Assembly: GCA_029260415.1 (NCBI GenBank)
Contig: JAJDDH010000361.1
Span: forward strand, 1-5,204
Length of the DNA: 5,204 nt
DNA from: Phycisphaerales bacterium
Lineage (GTDB): Bacteria > Planctomycetota > Phycisphaerae > Phycisphaerales > UBA1924
Reading direction: 5' to 3'
In this document: positions 1-5,204 of the stretch, one piece after another
Position numbering within the stretch: position 1 is the stretch's first letter
Layout: each line of letters starts with the position of its first letter
Notes under the pieces: generated by a model
Told to the model about the DNA's origin: nothing
The model's input: only the letters and a program-made list of their open reading frames with translations
Databases searched by the model: none
Program-made: the position numbers and the translations under genes

Positions 1-2376
1 GTCGACATCGACCTCAAGCTCACCAACACCAGCGACGTCTCGGGCAACACCACGACCATCGTTGATCGCGGCATCGAGAACGGCAGTCTCGCTTCGCCGC
101 AGATGTCGATGTTCGGCGTGGACCTGGTCAACCTCCCCGCGCCCGGGATCTGGTACGACCCGGTCGATTACCCCTGGTCACGCTTCTTTGAGGGCAAGTT
201 CCGTTCACCCCTGCTCGAGGCCGAAGGCAGCTTCAATGAGAATCAGGGACGCGTCTCCAGCTCCCTGCGGCAGAAGTTCTTCGACGGCAAGATCCGCGTC
301 ACCGAGCTCATCCTCGCCTACTTCGGCGCCAACCCCATGAACATCAACTGGAGCCCCCCGGGCGGCTCCGACGGCTACAACGCCGACTTCGACGCCGGCA
401 TCATGCAGGCCGACATCGACGGCGACCTCTTCCTCCTCCAGGACCTCGACCTCGAGCTCCGCCCCTACGTCCGACTCGACTTCACAACCCACGGTGACCA
501 GACCCCCCAGTCCGTCACCCTCAACTTCTTCGACAACCAGGGCGACCCGGTCTATCAGCGCATCACCACCGTCCGCATGCCCGACAACGGGCAGCTCGAG
601 ATCAAGCCCACCTTCGGCGTCAACGCGACACTCACCAACAGCAGCGGCCTCGAGATCAAGCTCACCGCAGGCTTCGACACCGCCCGTTTCCAGGCGTCAC
701 TCTCCGCCCTCGACGTGGACATCGTCGACGTGGACAAGTGCTTCGGCTGCGTCAACCGCAGCATCAGCTGGGAGGTCCGCACCGAGGACCTGCCCGTCCC
801 CATCGTCATCGACGAGGACTTCGCCTTTCCCAACGAGTATCGCATGTCGCCCATGCAGGTGTTCGGCGACACCAACCTCCAGCCCCAGCTCATCGGCGCC
901 AGCCGCGAGGTTGCCCGCGTGCTCCTCTACGACCAGCGCTCCCCGAGCCTCTCGGAGTTCAACAGCTTCGCCGCGGGCTCCACCCCCATGGTGCTCTATG
1001 GCTACAAGTTCTTCAGCGGCACGAACATCAAAGTGAAAATGAGCCACCAGGGGCGCACCGAGAACCTGGAACGCACCCGACTCAACGATCAGGCCCTGCT
1101 CGTGGACGTCCCCAACCGCTTCTTCCTCGTTCCGGGTGTCGCCCAGATCTGGATCACCAACGACAACGGAATCTCCGAGTCCATCGAGCTCCCCATCGAG
1201 TACCCCTTCCCCAACTTCCAGGGTGTCGAGGAGGCCTACTGGGCCAGCGACCCCCGCTGGACGCAGCAGCCCGTCACCCTCATCGACGGCGGCACCCCCG
1301 CCGGCAACGACTCGTTCATCACCCGGCGCGACTACTTCACCTACCTCGCCGACAACCTCTGGGGGCCCGACATCCTCCTGGACCTCAACAACACGACACA
1401 GCAGGCCTGGGAGTACTTCCCTGATTTCGCGGGCTGGGAGCGCCCGGGCGATCCCGCCAGCCCGCCCCCCTTCCCCGCGGTCGTGTTCGACGGCACGGCG
1501 CTGCCGCGCGAGATCGCCATAAGCAACGACGGCCAGCTCCGCGTCCGCGTCCCCGAGAGCCTCGTCGCCCAGGGCGGCTTCAGCACCATCGAGATCTGCA
1601 ACCCGGGGCCCGGAGGCGGGCTGAGCAGGCCGCGTGTGATCGAGCTCCCCGCCCCCAAACCCGTTCTCTTCGAGGTCAGCCCTTCGGTCATCCCCCCGGG
1701 CTCACTCTCGCCCGACGATGACGGCAACGTCCGCATCTCCGTCACCGGCCCCAACTCCGTCCCGTACTTCAGCGGGTACGAGTCCCCCAAGTTCGGCAAC
1801 TTCACCGCCGACTCCGTCCTCTGGATCGACAAGACCCCCTACCCCACCAAGTTCATCGGCTCGGGCGAGCTCGCCGCGACCGTCCCTGCCAATCTCTTCG
1901 ATGCATTCGGGCGCAAGCTCGTCTGGGTCCGCACCCCCGACAACGGGACCGCCTACGAAGAAACCCTGCTCGACGGCCAGGGCGTTGAGGTCTATAGCGA
2001 TCTCGTTCCTAGCGGCGGCGACTCGGTCCCCCTCACCATCGAGGTCCTCTGGCCCCAGCCTGTCGTTGACTTCGTCAGCCATCAGGAGATCGAGGCGGGC
2101 GTGCCCCCGATCGTCCCCGATCTCGTGGACGACCTGCCCCCCGAGGACAGCCACAACATCACCCTTCAGGGGCACTACTTCGCCGAGAACTGCCGTGTCT
2201 TCATCGACGGATCACAGATCCCCTCGACACGCGTGAGCGACCACATCATCCGGGCCACGCTGTCCGCGTCGGACGTCGCCATCCCGGGCGTCAGCCAGAT
2301 CTGGGTCGGCAACCCACCCCCCAACCTCCGCACCAGCGATCCCTACGAGATCCTCATCACCCCGCCCGCGCCATGA
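1..2376 (+). CDS. Large beta-rich probable extracellular protein with IPT/TIG-like repeats (5' end missing)
   Basis: The frame is open from base 1 to a TGA at 2374-2376, giving 791 residues with no start in the window. The ATG at 103 continues unbroken upstream coding sequence (VDIDLKLTNTSDVSG...) and is internal, not the start. Residues about 1-290 are rich in Asp, Asn, aromatics and alternating beta-strand patterns, with a CFGC pair at 247-250; I recognise no family there. From about 327 to 789 I see four IPT/TIG-like (Ig-fold) units, near 327-403, 415-550, 556-684 and 688-789. Their hallmarks are 'G..F....', 'V.VP..L...G', 'ICNPGPGGG' and the matching strands VPGVAQIWITNDNG (377-390) and IPGVSQIWVGNPPP (761-774). 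IPT/TIG domains are usual in surface and extracellular proteins, so an exported structural or binding role is inferred. There is no C-terminal dockerin, unlike the next gene and the subtilase. Third codon positions are strongly C-biased. The signal peptide, if any, lies upstream of the window. Confidence 0.85.
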   Translation, partial: VDIDLKLTNTSDVSGNTTTIVDRGIENGSLASPQMSMFGVDLVNLPAPGIWYDPVDYPWSRFFEGKFRSPLLEAEGSFNENQGRVSSSLRQKFFDGKIRVTELILAYFGANPMNINWSPPGGSDGYNADFDAGIMQADIDGDLFLLQDLDLELRPYVRLDFTTHGDQTPQSVTLNFFDNQGDPVYQRITTVRMPDNGQLEIKPTFGVNATLTNSSGLEIKLTAGFDTARFQASLSALDVDIVDVDKCFGCVNRSISWEVRTEDLPVPIVIDEDFAFPNEYRMSPMQVFGDTNLQPQLIGASREVARVLLYDQRSPSLSEFNSFAAGSTPMVLYGYKFFSGTNIKVKMSHQGRTENLERTRLNDQALLVDVPNRFFLVPGVAQIWITNDNGISESIELPIEYPFPNFQGVEEAYWASDPRWTQQPVTLIDGGTPAGNDSFITRRDYFTYLADNLWGPDILLDLNNTTQQAWEYFPDFAGWERPGDPASPPPFPAVVFDGTALPREIAISNDGQLRVRVPESLVAQGGFSTIEICNPGPGGGLSRPRVIELPAPKPVLFEVSPSVIPPGSLSPDDDGNVRISVTGPNSVPYFSGYESPKFGNFTADSVLWIDKTPYPTKFIGSGELAATVPANLFDAFGRKLVWVRTPDNGTAYEETLLDGQGVEVYSDLVPSGGDSVPLTIEVLWPQPVVDFVSHQEIEAGVPPIVPDLVDDLPPEDSHNITLQGHYFAENCRVFIDGSQIPSTRVSDHIIRATLSASDVAIPGVSQIWVGNPPPNLRTSDPYEILITPPAP

Positions 2377-2390
2377 CCTCCGCCTCCCCG

Positions 2391-2420
2391 CGCTCCCGCC
2401 GGGCACACCCGACGGGGGCG
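2391..2420 (+). terminator. Strong GC hairpin between the IPT/TIG gene and the mini-protein gene
   Basis: Arms 2391-2403 and 2408-2420 pair over 13 positions (11 Watson-Crick pairs, one G-T wobble, one C-A mismatch) around a CACA loop. It starts 14 bases after the TGA of the upstream gene and ends 20 bases before the Shine-Dalgarno of the next. No T-tract follows (next bases ATTCCCGCAC), so it is not a textbook intrinsic terminator. It could act as a weak terminator, as a 3'-end stabiliser in a processed two-gene message, or as an attenuator. The pairing is seen directly; the role is inferred. Confidence 0.45.
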
Positions 2421-2440
2421 ATTCCCGCACACGCGATCCG

Positions 2441-2447
2441 AAAGGAA
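2441..2447 (+). promoter_or_regulatory. Ribosome binding site for the mini-protein gene
   Basis: AAAGGAA lies with its AGGA core at 2443-2446, six bases before the ATG at 2453. This is good Shine-Dalgarno spacing and supports that start, which also gives a clean signal peptide. No clear -35/-10 promoter is visible in the short GC-rich gap, so the gene may be read through from upstream. Confidence 0.7.
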
Positions 2448-2452
2448 CCCAC

Positions 2453-2875
2453 ATGCCGCTCGCACCCAACCCGCGCCTGATCGCCACACTGCTCGCGCTC
2501 ATCACGAGTCTCGCCTGCACCCCGCACGCCTCGGCCCAGCTCGCCCTGGACCAGTACACCATCGCTGGCGGTGGGGGCGTCTCCTCCGGGGGCGAGTACG
2601 CCGTCGCCGGCTCGGTTGGGGACCCCAGCACGGGCGACCTCTCAGGCGGAGACTTCACCGTCTCGGGTGGCCTGCTCGACCCGCCCCCGCCCGACGAGAC
2701 CTGCATCGCCGACCTCGCGCCTCCCGCGGGCGTGCTCGACTTCTCCGACATCATCGCGTTCCTCTCCGCGTTCGGCGCTATGGATCCCGCCGCCGACCTC
2801 GCCGATCCGCCAGGCCAGTTCGACTTCTCTGACGTGGTGGTCTTCCTGACCGCATTCGGCGCAGGGTGCCCGTAG
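2453..2875 (+). CDS. Secreted mini-protein: glycine-rich repeat motif plus GC-type dockerin
   Basis: The 140-residue product starts at ATG 2453, six bases after an AGGA, and stops at TAG. Residues 1-28 are a type I signal peptide: Arg8, hydrophobic core IATLLALITSLA, cleavage likely after A-S-A (28/29). Cys22 lacks a proper lipobox because position -3 is Ser. Residues 34-76 carry YTIAGGGGVSSGGEY...GSVGDPSTGDLSGGDFTVSGG, a glycine-rich motif recurring in planctomycete exported proteins with no function I can name. A short proline linker (PPPPDE) leads to residues 84-140, a GC-type dockerin with two repeats (LDFSDIIAFLSAF and FDFSDVVVFLTAF) and Cys84 and Cys139 at its ends, probably disulfide-bonded. 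The calcium loops are degenerate: the first reads ADLAPPAGVLD where typical members have a D-x-N-x-D-G pattern. Beyond the export signal, motif and anchor there is no other domain and no catalytic site. The downstream gene on the other strand is convergent. Confidence 0.88.
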   Translation: MPLAPNPRLIATLLALITSLACTPHASAQLALDQYTIAGGGGVSSGGEYAVAGSVGDPSTGDLSGGDFTVSGGLLDPPPPDETCIADLAPPAGVLDFSDIIAFLSAFGAMDPAADLADPPGQFDFSDVVVFLTAFGAGCP

Positions 2876-2905
2876 CCCGGGCGTCTCGCTGCCCGCGCAA
2901 CCCGG

Positions 2906-2954
2906 GGCGCGTCGATGCCGAGGCGTTCGCACGCAAGAGGGTGTGCATCGCGCC
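2906..2954. other. Bulged stem-loop with nested hairpin downstream of the mini-protein gene
   Basis: GGCGC (2906-2910) plus GATGC (2914-2918) pairs with GCATCGCGCC (2945-2954). This makes a 10-bp stem interrupted by a three-base GTC bulge. Inside the loop, GCGT (2923-2926) pairs with ACGC (2931-2934) around TCGC. It begins 30 bases after the TAG of the mini-protein gene. It could be a 3'-UTR structure or terminator. In DNA this GC-rich, pairing of this length could also arise by chance, so confidence is low. Confidence 0.3.
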
Positions 2955-2994
2955 AGTCTTCGCAGGCCCTCCCGCCCAATCACACACACAACGA

Positions 2995-3017
2995 CGGCCA
3001 GCCCAATGGGCTGGCCG
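2995..3017. terminator. Perfect inverted repeat, probable bidirectional terminator between convergent genes
   Basis: CGGCCAGCCC (2995-3004) and GGGCTGGCCG (3008-3017) are exact reverse complements with an AAT loop, giving a very stable 10-bp hairpin on either strand. It lies between two converging genes, 119 bases after the plus-strand stop and about 200 bases past the minus-strand stop, where a shared terminator is expected. No clean T-run follows on the plus strand; read on the minus strand it is followed by the T/G-rich stretch TCGTTGTGTGTGTG. High-GC bacteria often use such hairpins without long U-tracts. Confidence 0.6.
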
Positions 3018-3047
3018 CTCTCACGCGGCGTTCAGGCGCGCGATCAG

Positions 3048-3084
3048 GTTTCAATCCCACGCCGCTTGCGAGGTGTTTGTAATC
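3048..3084 (-). repeat. Solitary CRISPR-repeat-like 37-base sequence
   Basis: Read on the minus strand this segment begins GATTACAAACACCTCGCAAG and ends GGGATTGAAAC. The G-G-A-T-T-G-A-A-A-C 3' end is shared by many type I and type III CRISPR repeats, and 37 bases is a usual repeat length. The middle forms an imperfect hairpin: CAC/GTG outer pairs, a C-C mismatch, then TCGC/GCGG with one wobble around AA. There is only one copy, with no spacer-repeat periodicity and no cas gene in the window, so it is not an array. It may be a relic or stand-alone repeat, or chance similarity. Confidence 0.3.
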
Positions 3085-3104
3085 AGGGGCAGTCATCTGT
3101 CCCT
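3085..3104. repeat. Small REP-like dyad
   Basis: AGGGGCA (3085-3091) pairs with TGTCCCT (3098-3104) over seven positions, with one G-T wobble and a six-base loop GTCATC. The AGGGGCAG...CTGTCCCT pattern resembles short palindromic intergenic repeats found dispersed in many bacterial genomes, but only one copy is in the window and no REP-associated transposase is present. Confidence 0.25.
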
Positions 3105-3220
3105 ATCGCGTGCACCCGTCGAGCGTTCGGACGGGCCGTCATCGCGACAGCATGAGGCAATCCGGGGTGATTGGACAGGCCTCACCACCTCGAGTCGGCA
3201 GGCGTCGCGACCGGAGCCTT

Positions 3221-4684
3221 CTAGAGAGGGCACCCTTCCCCGAAGTATCGGAGAAAGGCGAGCACGTCTGAGATGTCGTGGAGACCGCGCGGCGAGGCGA
3301 AATCTGCGATGGGATCTCCCGCCGCGAACGCCGTAAGAAACGCGAGGACATCTCCGATGTTGAGCACATCATCCTCGAGCAGGTCGGCATGGCACGGCCC
3401 CTCCCACTCAACCGCGGCGGCAACGTTGAGCATGCCTGTTCCGAGGTCGTTGTGATCAACACCGGGGTTGAGGTCCTCGATGTCATCGCAGGTCTGGCGG
3501 AGAGCGCCGCGGAAGTCATCCCATCGCAGCACCGTTCCCTTCTCAAGAAGGAGGGCGGCGGTCCCGGCGACGAGCGGAGCTGCGAGGCTCGTTCCGTCCG
3601 CCTCGCCGTACGCGCTGCCAGGCAACGCCGGGCCGCACATGGCGGTGGGGATGCTGCTGACGAGCTCAACACCCGGAGCGCAGACGTTGACCTCATTATT
3701 CCGGTTGGAGAACCCCGCCAGCACACCGGAGTTGTTGGTTGCCGCCACACCAGCGACATCGTTGAGCCCCGCGGGGTACTCGATGTTCGCCCCGCCAGAG
3801 TTGCCCATCGACGATGTGACGATGATCCCCAGGTCGACGGCCTCCTTGACCGCGTCCTCGATGATCTCGACGTTGGCGAGCGATCCGAGGCTGAGGTTGA
3901 TCACGTTGGCGCCCTGGTCGGTCGCGTAAAAGATCGCCTTGGCGACGCGGAAGGCCGTTGCCGTTCCCTCGTCATTCAGAACGCGGATCGGCAGGATCTG
4001 AGCGCCGGGGGCGACCATGAGCGCAAGCCCGGCGACGGCGGTTCCATGCCCGACAGTCTCGTCGCTGAGTCCGTCTAGGTCATCGTCCACACCGTTGCAT
4101 TGGTCGCTGAAGTCCCCTGGTCCGTACGGGTCCGTCGGATCAGCCGGGTGTGATGTAAACTCGGCGCCCCCTGGCGCCAGCGAGCCCGCGAACACCGGAT
4201 GGGTCGGGTCGAGCCCGCTGTCAATGACCGCGATCGTCACGCCGGCGCCGGTGACCGCCGCGTGCGCAGCCTCAAGCCCGAGCGCCTCACGCACGGGCTG
4301 GTTCTGGAAGGCGCCGGGCACGCTGAAGAGGAAGATGCTCTGCGTCCCGGGGCCGGCATCGCCCGATGTGAAGTTGAGCTCGGAGTGATCGATATCGGTG
4401 TCGCTCAGAAACAAGAGCTCAAAGTCATCCTCGGTCATCATCTGATTGAGCGCGACGAGGTAGGTCCCGCGAGACGGGATCGCGTCGAGCGTCGTGAACC
4501 CATACCGTGAAGTCACCGCGTTGATGTCAACGCCCGGGAAGAGCTCGAGAATGCCCTGGTCCGCGAGCGGTTCTTCGCCGTGTGAATCGGTGCCTGGCGC
4601 GACCTGCGTCGATATCGAAATCGCCGCGAGCGCGAGCTTAAACAACGAACGGCTGGTCAGATGACGTGGGGTCATGAAACGCAT
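3221..4684 (-). CDS. Secreted subtilisin-family (S8) serine protease with C-terminal GC-type dockerin
   Basis: I place the start at the ATG 4684-4682, giving 487 residues. AGGAG (4696-4692) lies seven bases upstream, and the ATG overlaps the previous gene's TAA as TAATG. An upstream ATG at 4717 would add MVWIHRRRSWI and overlap the CHAT gene by 34 bases; it is less likely. Residues 1-35 look like a signal peptide (basic start, then LFKLALAAISIS). Residues about 43-135 resemble a subtilase propeptide. The catalytic domain (about 145-425) shows Asp155 in AVIDSGLD, His213 in GHGTAVAGL, oxyanion Asn295 in SSMGNSGG and Ser366 in DGTSLAAPLVAG, so it should be active. An acidic insert, CNGVDDDLDGLSDE (196-209), just before the catalytic His resembles a calcium-binding MopE-type motif. 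Residues 431-486 form the dockerin (CHAD...FGEGCP), followed by one extra Leu. The protein is predicted to act outside the cytoplasm; its substrate is unknown. It is translationally coupled to the CHAT gene. Confidence 0.93.
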   Translation of the reverse strand: MRFMTPRHLTSRSLFKLALAAISISTQVAPGTDSHGEEPLADQGILELFPGVDINAVTSRYGFTTLDAIPSRGTYLVALNQMMTEDDFELLFLSDTDIDHSELNFTSGDAGPGTQSIFLFSVPGAFQNQPVREALGLEAAHAAVTGAGVTIAVIDSGLDPTHPVFAGSLAPGGAEFTSHPADPTDPYGPGDFSDQCNGVDDDLDGLSDETVGHGTAVAGLALMVAPGAQILPIRVLNDEGTATAFRVAKAIFYATDQGANVINLSLGSLANVEIIEDAVKEAVDLGIIVTSSMGNSGGANIEYPAGLNDVAGVAATNNSGVLAGFSNRNNEVNVCAPGVELVSSIPTAMCGPALPGSAYGEADGTSLAAPLVAGTAALLLEKGTVLRWDDFRGALRQTCDDIEDLNPGVDHNDLGTGMLNVAAAVEWEGPCHADLLEDDVLNIGDVLAFLTAFAAGDPIADFASPRGLHDISDVLAFLRYFGEGCPL

Positions 4685-5204
4685 TATCCAGCTCCTACGG
4701 CGGTGAATCCAGACCAAAGTCCGGGATGAAGTTCATTCTCGATGGCTCTGAGCTGGGCGGTACGCAGGCCGTGGAAAACCCGTTCCGCAGGCGTCCCATT
4801 CTCGGGCGCCAGGCGGTACATATCGGTCATCAATGTCCTGGTTGTGCGGTCGTGCGAGGCCCACAGTGAGGCGATCACCCCACCCGCGCCCGCGGCGAGG
4901 AACGCGCGAACGAAGCCATAGCTTTCTTCACCGCGGTCGATCTCCGCTCGCCCCGTCTCGCACCCGGAGAGCACCACGACAGCACCGTTGAGCTGGAGCG
5001 CGAAGATCTCACGCGCTGTCACCCAGCGGTCCGCCATCTTCAGCGCGGCGCCCAGCGGGTTGCCCGGTGGGAACATCCCGTGTGACGCGATGTGAATCAC
5101 CCCCGCACGCCCCATGGCGTCGATGACCTGATCCCCCCCTGCACTGTCATCGAGCAGAAGCTCGGCCCCCGGCAGCGCACCAGCCACCGCGGTCGCCTCC
5201 GCCC
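4684..5204 (-). CDS. CHAT-domain (caspase-fold) protein, C-terminal part only
   Basis: The frame runs from the right edge to a TAA at 4686-4684; 172 residues are visible and the N-terminus is outside the window. A GTG at 5187-5185 could be mistaken for a start, but the preceding codons (A-E-A-T-A) fit the conserved 'EA..VA..LPGA.LL' strand of CHAT domains, so it is an internal Val. Visible motifs, numbered from the first complete codon: PGAELLLDDSA, IHIASHG with the putative catalytic His41, VVVLSGCETG with the catalytic Cys81, SYGFVRAFLAAGAGGVIASLW and the terminal HPGLWSGFTAVGAG. Both dyad residues are present, so a caspase-like cysteine protease is plausible. CHAT domains often sit at the C-terminus of TPR-repeat proteins, which would fit an undisplayed N-terminal sensor region, but that is inference. 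The stop overlaps the subtilase ATG by one base, indicating an operon and coupled translation. Confidence 0.9.
   Translation of the reverse strand, partial: AEATAVAGALPGAELLLDDSAGGDQVIDAMGRAGVIHIASHGMFPPGNPLGAALKMADRWVTAREIFALQLNGAVVVLSGCETGRAEIDRGEESYGFVRAFLAAGAGGVIASLWASHDRTTRTLMTDMYRLAPENGTPAERVFHGLRTAQLRAIENELHPGLWSGFTAVGAG
4692..4696 (-). promoter_or_regulatory. Shine-Dalgarno deciding the subtilase start, inside the CHAT gene
   Basis: On the minus strand AGGAG is followed by the seven-base spacer CTGGATA and then ATG. It lies within the last codons of the CHAT reading frame, so ribosomes finishing CHAT would be placed to restart on the subtilase. It argues for the ATG at 4684 over the upstream ATG at 4717 and the downstream one at 4675. 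Confidence 0.8.

Larger units (their letters stand above)
2876..3220. other. Convergent intergenic region without a convincing gene (345 bases)
   Basis: This region separates the stop codons of the mini-protein gene (+) and the subtilase gene (-). Frames open across it code for Arg/Pro-rich, low-complexity products without ribosome binding sites or recognisable domains. It holds a bulged stem-loop (2906-2954), a perfect inverted repeat (2995-3017), a single CRISPR-repeat-like sequence (3048-3084) and a small dyad (3085-3104). I see nothing definable in about 3105-3220. Confidence 0.7.

Noticed and set aside
738..1424. 228-residue His/Arg/Pro-rich frame inside the IPT/TIG gene
   Set aside because: Its composition is typical of an out-of-frame reading of C-rich codons, and there is no ribosome binding site or domain.
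103..2376. ATG at 103 as the start of the IPT/TIG gene
   Set aside because: The frame is open and protein-like back to base 1, and no Shine-Dalgarno precedes 103, so the gene is cut by the window edge.
2474..2521. Lipoprotein signal at Cys22 of the mini-protein
   Set aside because: The residues before the Cys are S-L-A, without the Leu at -3 expected in a lipobox, while an A-S-A type I cleavage site follows at residue 28.
2212..2979. 255-residue open frame on the minus strand over the mini-protein gene
   Set aside because: The product is Arg/Pro/Ser-rich with no domain, and it lies antisense to a well-supported signal-peptide and dockerin gene. It is explained by high GC content.
3043..3087. 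ATCAGG direct repeats as a target-site duplication of an inserted element
   Set aside because: Six bases is short enough to occur by chance, the copies overlap the ends of the element, and no terminal inverted repeats or transposase are present.
3000..3220. A CRISPR array
   Set aside because: Only one repeat-like copy exists; there is no second copy at 60-80 base spacing and no cas gene in the window.
2866..3336. 156-residue plus-strand frame across the convergent intergenic region
   Set aside because: It starts inside the mini-protein gene, runs through the hairpins and into the antisense of the subtilase, and its product is Arg-rich with no motif.
3278..4078. 266-residue open frame on the plus strand antisense to the subtilase
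   Set aside because: It lies wholly inside the subtilase coding region, has Arg-rich low-complexity composition and shows no family motif.
4682..4717. ATG at 4717 as the start of the subtilase
   Set aside because: It has no good ribosome binding site, puts extra charged residues before the signal peptide and overlaps the CHAT gene more. The ATG at 4684 has AGGAG at seven bases and a TAATG junction.
4684..5187. GTG at 5187 as the start of a short complete CHAT gene
   Set aside because: The conserved CHAT strand continues upstream of it to the window edge, so the gene is partial.

Overview
The window is GC-rich, gene-dense bacterial DNA, most likely from a planctomycete of the class Phycisphaerae. 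The main reason is that two of the four proteins end in the same C-terminal module. It begins with C-x-A-D, carries two F/I-x-D-[IV]-[IVL]-x-F-L-x-x-F helical repeats joined by a D-P-x-A-D linker, and finishes with G-C-P at or next to the stop codon. This matches the GC-type dockerin anchor known from Phycisphaerae exported proteins. One of these proteins also has the glycine-rich Y-T-I-x-G-G-G-G...S-G-G repeat common in planctomycete secreted proteins.

Layout. Bases 1-2376 (+) hold the 3' part of a large, beta-rich, probably extracellular protein: an unrecognised N-terminal region followed by about four IPT/TIG-like (immunoglobulin-fold) units. After a 76-base gap with a strong hairpin, 2453-2875 (+) encodes a 140-residue secreted mini-protein: signal peptide, glycine-rich motif, dockerin. 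Bases 2876-3220 carry no convincing gene. They hold a perfect 10-bp inverted repeat that probably terminates transcription between convergent genes, a bulged stem-loop, a single 37-base sequence resembling a CRISPR repeat, and a small REP-like dyad. On the minus strand, a CHAT-domain (caspase-fold) protein enters from the right edge (5204-4684). Its TAA stop overlaps by one base (TAATG) the ATG of a secreted subtilisin-family (S8) protease with a dockerin anchor (4684-3221).

How the genes may work together. The plus-strand genes and the subtilase look like envelope or exported proteins, two of them tagged with the same anchor. The CHAT and S8 genes are almost certainly co-transcribed and translationally coupled, so two proteases of unrelated fold are made together. 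This is the most interesting arrangement here, but the N-terminal part of the CHAT protein lies outside the window, so its sensor domains and cellular location are unknown. I see no tRNA, rRNA, insertion sequence, transposase or CRISPR array. Domain and family assignments are by eye from motifs; no database search was possible.
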